A stretch of 64,000 nucleotides of DNA from Proteiniphilum saccharofermentans (lineage in GTDB: Bacteria; Bacteroidota; Bacteroidia; Bacteroidales; Dysgonomonadaceae), in contig NZ_LT605205.1 in the NCBI RefSeq assembly GCF_900095135.1, forward strand, positions 682,001 to 746,000, written 5' to 3'. The translations under genes were made by a program, and so were the position numbers. Of the stretch, positions 26,398 to 33,410 are shown one piece after another (position 1 is the stretch's first letter; every line of letters starts with the position of its first letter). Under the pieces are notes generated by a model, which was not told the DNA's origin, made no database searches, and saw nothing but the letters and a program-made list of their open reading frames with translations.

Positions 26398-28860
26398 CTA
26401 TCTCAACTGAGCCCCCAATTCCTCTTCCAGACTTTTTTGGATCCTCTGCATTACGTTGTCGATCTGTTTATCGTTAAGCGTCTTTTCTTCGTCCTGTAAC
26501 AGGAAGTTGACCGCATAGGATTTTTTGCCTTCAGGCAGGTTTTTTCCTTCATAGACATCAAAGAGTGATACCTGTTTCAGCAGTTTCTTTTCCGATTTGA
26601 GGGCAATCTGGCGGATTTGGGCAAAGGTGATCTTTTTGTCGATCAGCAGTGCCAGGTCTCTGCTTACGGCCGGGAATCTGGCTATTTCGGAAAAGCGTAC
26701 CGATTGTTTTTCGGATTCTTTCATCAGCAAATCCCAATTCATCTCGGCGAAGAATACCTCCGTATCGATATCGAACTTTTTGCATATCTTAGGAGAAACA
26801 ATGCCAAAGAAACCTATGGTGCGTTTGTGTGTTTTGACACTCATACCGGCAAAAAGGAGTTCGTTTCGTTCTGTTTCAAAGAACACCTGATTCCCACTGA
26901 TCCCCATTCTTTTCAGGATATTTTCCACATGCGCTTTCAACTCGAAGACGGAACTTTGTTCACCGGCTGCCGCCCAATTCTTATGGGTACGTTTACCACA
27001 TATCCATAGTCCGATATGAAATTCTTCGGAATATGGGGCAAGAACATTCTCTTCGCTCTTTTTGGCGGCATTAAAGAAATAGCAGTTGCCGAATTCATAG
27101 AACCGGAGGTCGCCATGTTTGCGGTTGCGGTTGTAAGCAATGCTCTCCAATCCCCCGAAAAGTAATGTCTGTCGCATCACGTTGAGGTCATTGCTTAGCG
27201 GATTTACCAGCGGTACGCAGTGTGAGGCAGGATAAGTTTCGAAGCTCTCATAATAACTTTTTTTAGTAAGAGAGTTATTCAATATCTCGTTAAATCCGTT
27301 TGCCGTAAGTTGTTCAGAGATGAGTGTCTGCAATTTCTGCTTGCGGTCCGCAGGCATTTGAATGGAAAGATTCGCCTTTAATGAGTCGCTGATCTCCACA
27401 TTGTTGTATCCATAGATGCGGAGGATATCTTCAATTACATCCACATCGCGCGTTACATCCACACGGTAAGTGGGGATACGTAGGGTGAGTTCGTTCTCTG
27501 TCTCGTTTTCTATTTCAATCTCCAGACTGTGCAAGATATTTCTGACTGTCTCTTTCGGTATTTCTTTTCCTATCAGCTTGTTTGTTTTATCGTAAGGGAG
27601 GCTTACCTGTGCTCTTTCAACAGGTACAGGGTAAATATCCCTTACTTCACCCTCTATTGTACCGCCTGCCAGTTCCTTTACCAGCATGGCTGCCCGTTTC
27701 AATACATAGACTGTATTGGCCGGATCGGTACCCCGTTCGAAACGGAATGAAGAGTCGGTGTTCAGCCCATGTCGACGGGCAGTTTTCCGTACCCATGTGG
27801 GATTGAAATAGGCTGATTCCAGGAATATATCGGTCGTCTTTTCGGTTACGCCCGACTCCAATCCTCCGAAGACGCCGGCAATACACATTCCCTCTTCCGC
27901 ATTACAGATCATCAGGTCGTTCCCGCTCAGTTCACGTTCTTCTTCATCCAATGTGATGAATTTGGTCTTTTCGGGCATGGTGCGTATCACCACTTCGTTT
28001 CCGGTGATATATGCAGCATCGAATGCATGCATCGGATGTCCCGTCTCGTGGAGTACGAAATTGGTGATATCTACGATATTGTTGATGGGACGAAGCCCGA
28101 TCAATAATAATTTATTCTTCAGCCAGTCGGGGCTTTCTTTCACTGTCACATCACGGATAGTCAGTCCCGAGTAACGTGGGCAGGCTTCCCTGTTCTCCAC
28201 GATCACTTCGATACCGCCTTCCTGAGAGTCAACGGCAAATTCTTCCACAGACGGTTTTGTAAGTTTATAAGGTTTACCTGCCTGTTCCAACCATGCTGCC
28301 AGGTCGCGTGCCACGCCAAAGTGGGAGGCAGCATCTATACGGTTGGGGGTTATGTCTACTTCCAGTACATAATCACTCTTTATATTATAGTACTCTTTAG
28401 CAGGCATTCCTACTTTTGCTTCATCAGGCAAGACAATAATACCATCATGAGAAGTGCCTATCCCGATCTCGTCTTCGGCACAGATCATGCCGAACGACTC
28501 TTCTCCACGAATCTTGGAACGCTTTATCGTGAACACATCATCATCCGAATACAATTTCGTGCCGATGGTGGCAACCACTACTTTCTGGCCGGCTGCCACG
28601 TTGGGTGCACCACAGACGATTTTCAATGGTTCTTCACCGTTGCCGATATCTACGGTTGTCAGGTGCAGATGGTCTGAGTCAGGGTGGGATACGCATGTCA
28701 GCACTTCCCCGATCACTAAACCTTCCAATCCCCCTTTGATGGTTTGTATCTCTTCCACACTCCCGGTCTCCAGTCCTATGGAGGTGAGTGCATCGGCTGT
28801 CTCTTGTGGCGACAAATCAAATTGAAGGTACTCTTTGAGCCAGTTGTACGAAATGTTCAT
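26398..28860 (-). CDS. pheT: Phenylalanyl-tRNA synthetase beta subunit
   Basis: Beta chain (820 aa) of the alpha2-beta2 enzyme that charges tRNA-Phe. Domain order is normal: N-terminal MNISYNWLKEYL, EMAP-II-like tRNA-binding domain (about 40-150, containing HPDSDHLHLTTVD and VCGAPNVAAGQKV), B3/B4 editing domain (about 215-390), B5, catalytic-like core and the C-terminal anticodon-binding FDX-ACB fold (about 725-820, ARFPAVSRDLALL). pheS is not beside it, as often in Bacteroidota. Expected to be transcribed from the -7 element at 29068-29075, giving a leader of about 200 nt full of repeats. Confidence 0.96.
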   Translation of the reverse strand: MNISYNWLKEYLQFDLSPQETADALTSIGLETGSVEEIQTIKGGLEGLVIGEVLTCVSHPDSDHLHLTTVDIGNGEEPLKIVCGAPNVAAGQKVVVATIGTKLYSDDDVFTIKRSKIRGEESFGMICAEDEIGIGTSHDGIIVLPDEAKVGMPAKEYYNIKSDYVLEVDITPNRIDAASHFGVARDLAAWLEQAGKPYKLTKPSVEEFAVDSQEGGIEVIVENREACPRYSGLTIRDVTVKESPDWLKNKLLLIGLRPINNIVDITNFVLHETGHPMHAFDAAYITGNEVVIRTMPEKTKFITLDEEERELSGNDLMICNAEEGMCIAGVFGGLESGVTEKTTDIFLESAYFNPTWVRKTARRHGLNTDSSFRFERGTDPANTVYVLKRAAMLVKELAGGTIEGEVRDIYPVPVERAQVSLPYDKTNKLIGKEIPKETVRNILHSLEIEIENETENELTLRIPTYRVDVTRDVDVIEDILRIYGYNNVEISDSLKANLSIQMPADRKQKLQTLISEQLTANGFNEILNNSLTKKSYYESFETYPASHCVPLVNPLSNDLNVMRQTLLFGGLESIAYNRNRKHGDLRFYEFGNCYFFNAAKKSEENVLAPYSEEFHIGLWICGKRTHKNWAAAGEQSSVFELKAHVENILKRMGISGNQVFFETERNELLFAGMSVKTHKRTIGFFGIVSPKICKKFDIDTEVFFAEMNWDLLMKESEKQSVRFSEIARFPAVSRDLALLIDKKITFAQIRQIALKSEKKLLKQVSLFDVYEGKNLPEGKKSYAVNFLLQDEEKTLNDKQIDNVMQRIQKSLEEELGAQLR

Positions 28861-28892
28861 TCTTCTAAAATTGCAATGGGATTTATGCGGAT

Positions 28893-29013
28893 TAAAACAG
28901 ATTAAATCTTACTGATACAGATCGATTCAGATTGATTTAGATCGATTCAGATTGATTTAGATTGATTTAGATTGAAAAAGATTGATGATCGTTTGGTTTT
29001 TCAATCTGTTTTA
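28893..29013 (-). repeat. pheT leader: period-10 tandem array inside an inverted repeat
   Basis: Seven 10-bp units of consensus yAGATyGATT run from 28918 to 28987. They are enclosed by TAAAACAGATTAAA (28893-28906) and its near-perfect complement TTCAATCTGTTTTA (29000-29013; 13 of 14 pair, the last as G-U). On the pheT transcript this would be a long stem capped by the array. Between 29076 and 29350 I see nothing else. Confidence 0.6.
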
Positions 29014-29067
29014 AATCAATATCAACCTGTTAAAATCCGGAATCCTGATTCTTTTTGAAATAAGGTT

Positions 29068-29075
29068 CAAAATTA
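29068..29075 (-). promoter_or_regulatory. -7 promoter element for pheT
   Basis: Minus-strand TAATTTTG, exact consensus, 208 nt from the ATG; places the repeat array in the transcribed leader. No clear -33. Confidence 0.45.
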
Positions 29076-29353
29076 CAAAAAAAAGCGATAACCTCTCTAT
29101 ATTTGGATTCAAGATTTCAGATTAGTCAATGATTGCCACACCACCATAACCGAAATATGAATGAAACTTTCAGTTAATTCAAGTTTCGTATGTCGTATGA
29201 TTGTAGAACTTATCTAATATTATGTCGAAATCACTCTGCTTTTTACTTGCAATGATATAGGAAATTTTTTTCTGTGAAGAAAATCCTTGTGTTTTATAAA
29301 ATTGCGTCAGATTAAACCGGAAGAGATGAGGAATCCTGAAGTTACAAAAAATA

Positions 29354-29385
29354 TTTTGATATTAAAACCAATATCATTACCTTTG
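29354..29385 (+). promoter_or_regulatory. hicAB promoter with palindromic operator
   Basis: -33 TTTTG at 29354-29358 and -7 TACCTTTG at 29378-29385, spaced 19 nt. Between them lies TGATATT (29357-29363), six bases, then AATATCA (29370-29376), a perfect two-fold palindrome filling the spacer. This is the natural site for the HTH-containing HicB antitoxin to block transcription. Confidence 0.7.
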
Positions 29386-29412
29386 TGCAGTAATAATTAA
29401 GCGACAGAAGAA

Positions 29413-29583
29413 ATGAAGTACCATGAACTTGAAAAGAAACTGAAGAAAGCAGGTTGTTATCCGGCAGGTAGTATGAACGGGCATCCGTTATGGTACAGTC
29501 CTATAACCGGAAAGTATTTCAAAATGAGCCATCACGATAAACAGGAAGTGGCTTTGGGAACATTAAATTTTAATCCCCATTAA
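29413..29583 (+). CDS. hicA: HicA-type toxin
   Basis: A 56-aa mRNA interferase toxin with the double-stranded-RNA-binding-like HicA fold. It has the family pattern: an N-terminal helix (YHELEKKLKKAGCY), the catalytic histidine position (His24 in GSMNGHPLWYS), then PITGKYFKMSHHDKQEVALGTLN, where the conserved GTL closes the domain. The usual G-S-H-H motif is altered so that the single likely catalytic His is three residues further along, as in the GSNHxxWYSP branch. It precedes the antitoxin by 11 nt. Confidence 0.88.
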   Translation: MKYHELEKKLKKAGCYPAGSMNGHPLWYSPITGKYFKMSHHDKQEVALGTLNFNPH

Positions 29584-29594
29584 AGAAGAATAGT

Positions 29595-30005
29595 ATGAAA
29601 ACAGTAAAAGCATTTATAGAGAGGTCTTCTGAGGGCGGTTACAGCGTGTATGTAGATTTAAACGAGAAATCGCTGAATTACGGAATACATGGTACTGGCA
29701 GGACTGCAAGAGAGGCTGTTGAAGATTTTATATCAGCATATAAAACAATGAAAGAGTTTTATAGGAATAAAGGTCTGGAGTTTGTGGAAGCTGGATTCGA
29801 ATATGTATATGATACGGCATCGTTTATCCAGTTCTATAGCAGCTACTTCACTCTCGCCGGATTATCCCGTCTGACAGGTATTAATCAGGGACAGTTGAGC
29901 CATTACGTGAATGGAACACGTAATCCAAGTAAAAGGACAATTGAGAAGATAGACAGTTCTATTCAGGATTTCGCTAAGAATCTAAGTCAAGTTCAAGTCG
30001 TTTAA
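29595..30005 (+). CDS. hicB: HicB-type antitoxin with C-terminal HTH
   Basis: A 136-aa antitoxin. Residues 1-60 are the degenerate RNase-H-like HicB domain (IERSSEGGYSVYVDL ... GYGxTAREAVEDF-like segment TGRTAREAVEDF). Residues about 84-120 form an XRE-type helix-turn-helix (LAGLSRLTGINQGQLSHYV), which should bind the palindrome in the promoter at 29357-29376. It pairs with the HicA toxin and is followed by a good terminator, so the locus is a closed two-gene unit. Confidence 0.88.
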   Translation: MKTVKAFIERSSEGGYSVYVDLNEKSLNYGIHGTGRTAREAVEDFISAYKTMKEFYRNKGLEFVEAGFEYVYDTASFIQFYSSYFTLAGLSRLTGINQGQLSHYVNGTRNPSKRTIEKIDSSIQDFAKNLSQVQVV

Positions 30006-30035
30006 TTATTATACCCTACGATTCTTGACTACTAT

Positions 30036-30062
30036 CGCCCCGGATATCCAGGGCGGTTTTTA
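30036..30062 (+). terminator. Rho-independent terminator after hicAB
   Basis: CGCCCCGGAT (30036-30045) pairs with ATCCAGGGCG (30046-30055) apart from one C-A mismatch, then GTTTTTAAT. Ends the hicAB transcript. Confidence 0.7.
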
Positions 30063-30179
30063 ATAAGTATATCGTGCGTATATTTTTTACACTGGAAGAG
30101 GTCCGGAGTTTTGTATTTACAAACAAGTGCGAAACATTCGTAAATTTATATGCGAAACCAAAGTCAGTTAATTTTTTGC

Positions 30180-30187
30180 TAACTTTG
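30180..30187 (+). promoter_or_regulatory. -7 promoter element for the SNF2 helicase gene
   Basis: TAACTTTG, exact consensus, 79 nt upstream of the ATG at 30266. No convincing -33. Confidence 0.45.
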
Positions 30188-30265
30188 TTTTTTCTATGCG
30201 TTGAGTGTCGTTTGACGGCGGTATTTTTCGCCTGACTTGTAGATATAAATGAAAACAATCATATA

Positions 30266-33200
30266 ATGACGAATAGAGGCATGGCTGAGTCGCTTATCAT
30301 AACCTTGATCCATCATCCCAAATTCGGTTATATGCTTCAACCTTCGTTTGCATTGTTCCGGCATGAAACTGAAGTATATACCATTGTTGAAATAGCAAGC
30401 ACTTCCTCTTCGGCTTTTTCCTTATTGGGCAATGATGAGCAGGAGATTGTGAAGAGTGCTGAACGGTATGCCGATAAAAACTTAATGTTATCCTATTCAC
30501 GTGAGAAAAGTGAAGCCGCTTTCCTGCAAAAGGTGACAGAAAAGGATATCGACCTCTATATCCGTCCGTTTATAGAACACCGGCATAGGGAGATTAGGGC
30601 ATTGATCCTGAAAACAAATATCCCGGTCTTTATCCGTAACAAGATACAAATCCGGGATTTCCGTATAAACCAAGCGTTGGAGTTGATGAAAGCGCCCTCA
30701 CGGATGGTATTTATTTTTCGGAACAAGGAAACATTCACCTATACGGCCAAAGTGCAGAATGGAAAATCAGAGATTACACTCGATGGCCGTTTTTTTGCCC
30801 CGCTTGTCTCAAGCCCCGCCCTTGCGGTGATCGGTAGTCAATTGCATCATTTTATGGATATTGATGCTAAAAAGCTGATCCCCTTTTTTAGTAAAAAACA
30901 GATAGAAGTCCCGGCGAACAGTGTAGCTGATTATATTCGCAAGTTTGTAGTGCAATGTGTGAAAAACTATGAGACAATAGGGGAAGGGGTGACTATTTTC
31001 GAGCAGAAACATAACCCGGTAGCGGTGTTGACACTTGAGAAAGGAATGGATTTGCTCCCCGTGCTCAATCTGCGGTTTCAATATGGCGATAAACTTTTTT
31101 CTATCGATAAGCCCTATAAGAAAGAGGTGGAACTACATGATAATGAAGGAGACTTTTCTATCGGCTGGTATTATCGTGATAGAGATTGGGAAGAGAGGCA
31201 TATACAAATGCTCACCGATTCAGGATTATATAAAACTCCCACCGGACATTTTGTGACGACAGCAATGGTCGCAAATCTCCCTGATCGATTGGATCATACA
31301 GATAAAAATGATACCGGGCCTTCAGGAGTGGTGGAGTGGTTGAACCTGCACAGCGACTTGCTGAAAAATTTCGAATTAAGGCAGTCGTTCGGCAAGCTAC
31401 TATATTATACGGGTGAGATCGGGTTACAAATGGATGTCAATGACACCAACGATTGGTTCGATATTCATTGTGTGGCATGTTTTGGTGAGGTGGCAATACC
31501 TTTTGTAAAGTTTAAGGATCTTATTCTTAATGACATCCGTGAATATGTTTTACCGGACGGACGGATCGCCATACTGCCCCGGGAGTGGTTCATGCGTTTT
31601 AGAGAAATGTTCAGGTACGGTATCGTTTCAGATAATGATATTCGTCTTTCCAATTATTACTTTCGCGTGAAAGAACTGGTGGAAAACGGCCGGTTTTCAG
31701 ACAAAAACGGAGAGTGGCGGCCACAGCACGTCATAGAAATGCCGAAAAAACTGAAAGCCACTTTGAGGCCCTATCAGGAAACCGGTTTCCATTGGTTGGT
31801 TTATTTGTATGAGAACGGATTCGGAGGCTGTCTCGCAGATGATATGGGATTGGGAAAAACATTGCAAACCATTGCTTTATTGCTTCATATCTATGACAAA
31901 GCGCCTGTAATGGCGAAGATAAAGGAGAAGGTGTCACGGCAGCTTTCCCTCTTTGATGAACCTCTTTTCCGAGGAGACGGGAGGGACTGGGAAGATGTGG
32001 GAGATGTGGGAGAACGGGGAGACCGGGAAGACCGGGAAGGCCGGAGAGACCGGGAACATAAAGGAAACTGTGTGGGAGACAGGATCCCGCCTTCGTTAAT
32101 TGTAATGCCCACTTCACTAATCCACAACTGGATGAATGAGTTGGAGAAATTTGCTCCATCCCTCAACGTGTATGTCCATACCGGGAATACCCGTCTTCAA
32201 GGGGATAGATTTGCCAAATCCGTCTCCGATAACCACATCGTCTTAACCACTTACGGGATTATCCGGCAGGACATTCATTTCTTATCCGATTATCCCTTCC
32301 ACTACCTGATCCTGGATGAGAGCCAATATATCAAAAACCCCTCTTCTCAGATTTTTTCTGCTGTCAAGCGGCTATCTTCGGCCTATAAACTCGCTTTGAC
32401 AGGAACGCCGGTTGAAAACTCTCTTTCGGACTTGTGGGCACAAATGGATTTTCTGAATGATAACATTCTTGGAAAACAGGGAGAATTCAAGATGCGTTTC
32501 CGGGAAGCAGATGTGGTGAATGATGAGTGGGAGCGGCAACAGTTGCTGAAAATTATTGATCCTTTTATCTTGCGCCGGTCTAAAGAAGAGGTCGCACCGG
32601 AACTACCGCCCCTGACCGATGAAATTATTTACTGTGAGATGGAGGATGACCAGGCCCTGCTTTATAACGAGGAAAAGAACAAGATCCGGAATTTACTGAT
32701 GGAACAATATAAGGAGGACAACCGATTGTATAGCACAGCCGCGTTGAGTAGCCTTATGCGTTTACGGCTTCTTGCCAATCATCCAAAGATATCGATGCCG
32801 GATTATGAAGGATCTTCCTCCAAACTGGAACAGGTTATGGCGCAGTCGGATATACTTTTTTCGGAGAATCATAAAGTATTGATTTTTTCCTCGTTTGTGA
32901 AGCATCTTGAAATTATTGCCAGCCGGTTTGATAACCGTGGATGGCGCTATGCGTGGCTGACCGGGAGCACGGTCAACCGGGAGGCGGTGATTGACCGGTT
33001 TAATTCTGATGGAGATGTCAGGGCGTTCTTTATCTCGCTCAAAGCGGGAGGAACCGGGTTGAACCTGACTGCCGCGGATTATGTATTTATCATAGACCCG
33101 TGGTGGAATCCGGCGGCAGAGATGCAGGCGGTAAGCCGTGCCCATCGAATTGGGCAGGAGAGGAAAGTGACCCTTTACCGGTTTATCACAAAGGGTACGA

Positions 33201-33304
33201 TCGAAGAAAAAATTCAGCGGCTGCAACGGTATAAAAAAGCATTGACGGATGCACTTGTCAAGCCGCAACTCTCAATGACGGAGATACAAGAGTTGTTGGA
33301 TTAA
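30266..33304 (+). CDS. SNF2/RapA-family DEAD/DEAH helicase
   Basis: A 1012-aa SWI2/SNF2-type ATPase, a DNA translocase that remodels protein-DNA or RNA-polymerase complexes. The N-terminal 480 residues are a Bacteroidota-type leader with no recognised catalytic motif. Helicase motifs: Q-like RPYQETGFHWL, Walker A DDMGLGKT (about residue 525), motif Ia SLIVMPTSLIHNW, Walker B-type ILDESQYIKN, motif III ALTGTPVEN, motif V SLKAGGTGLNLTAADYVF and motif VI SRAHRIGQ. Between motifs I and Ia sits an extra charged insert with a 9-bp DNA repeat (residues 575-598). The PIF1-like helicase gene follows 107 nt downstream. Confidence 0.92.
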   Translation: MTNRGMAESLIITLIHHPKFGYMLQPSFALFRHETEVYTIVEIASTSSSAFSLLGNDEQEIVKSAERYADKNLMLSYSREKSEAAFLQKVTEKDIDLYIRPFIEHRHREIRALILKTNIPVFIRNKIQIRDFRINQALELMKAPSRMVFIFRNKETFTYTAKVQNGKSEITLDGRFFAPLVSSPALAVIGSQLHHFMDIDAKKLIPFFSKKQIEVPANSVADYIRKFVVQCVKNYETIGEGVTIFEQKHNPVAVLTLEKGMDLLPVLNLRFQYGDKLFSIDKPYKKEVELHDNEGDFSIGWYYRDRDWEERHIQMLTDSGLYKTPTGHFVTTAMVANLPDRLDHTDKNDTGPSGVVEWLNLHSDLLKNFELRQSFGKLLYYTGEIGLQMDVNDTNDWFDIHCVACFGEVAIPFVKFKDLILNDIREYVLPDGRIAILPREWFMRFREMFRYGIVSDNDIRLSNYYFRVKELVENGRFSDKNGEWRPQHVIEMPKKLKATLRPYQETGFHWLVYLYENGFGGCLADDMGLGKTLQTIALLLHIYDKAPVMAKIKEKVSRQLSLFDEPLFRGDGRDWEDVGDVGERGDREDREGRRDREHKGNCVGDRIPPSLIVMPTSLIHNWMNELEKFAPSLNVYVHTGNTRLQGDRFAKSVSDNHIVLTTYGIIRQDIHFLSDYPFHYLILDESQYIKNPSSQIFSAVKRLSSAYKLALTGTPVENSLSDLWAQMDFLNDNILGKQGEFKMRFREADVVNDEWERQQLLKIIDPFILRRSKEEVAPELPPLTDEIIYCEMEDDQALLYNEEKNKIRNLLMEQYKEDNRLYSTAALSSLMRLRLLANHPKISMPDYEGSSSKLEQVMAQSDILFSENHKVLIFSSFVKHLEIIASRFDNRGWRYAWLTGSTVNREAVIDRFNSDGDVRAFFISLKAGGTGLNLTAADYVFIIDPWWNPAAEMQAVSRAHRIGQERKVTLYRFITKGTIEEKIQRLQRYKKALTDALVKPQLSMTEIQELLD
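31988..32059 (+). repeat. 9-bp coding minisatellite in the SNF2 helicase
   Basis: Eight imperfect 9-bp units (types GTGGGAGAT and CGGGAAGAC) encode the triplets WED-VGD-VGE-RGD-RED-REG-RRD-REH. The G-rich strand contrasts with surrounding DNA. It keeps the frame and falls in a surface loop between helicase motifs I and Ia. Confidence 0.85.
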
Positions 33305-33410
33305 CAGGTCCAATCCCTCTTTTATGTCGCATATAGAGTTGGAGACATGTAGGGTTGAGAAAATGATATTCTATTGGAAAAGGAGTTTTTGATGAAAAAA
33401 ACAACTGCAA

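Noticed and set aside
28918-28987. Repeat array as a possible CRISPR
   Set aside because: Units are 10 bp in direct tandem with no spacers and no cas genes nearby.
28861-29075. T-box or other known riboswitch in the pheT leader
   Set aside because: No T-box consensus sequence or specifier structure is seen, and T-boxes are not expected in this phylum.
30016-30258. Minus-strand open frame of 80 codons between hicB and the SNF2 helicase
   Set aside because: It covers the hicAB terminator and the helicase promoter, has no recognisable domain and odd composition; probably not a gene.
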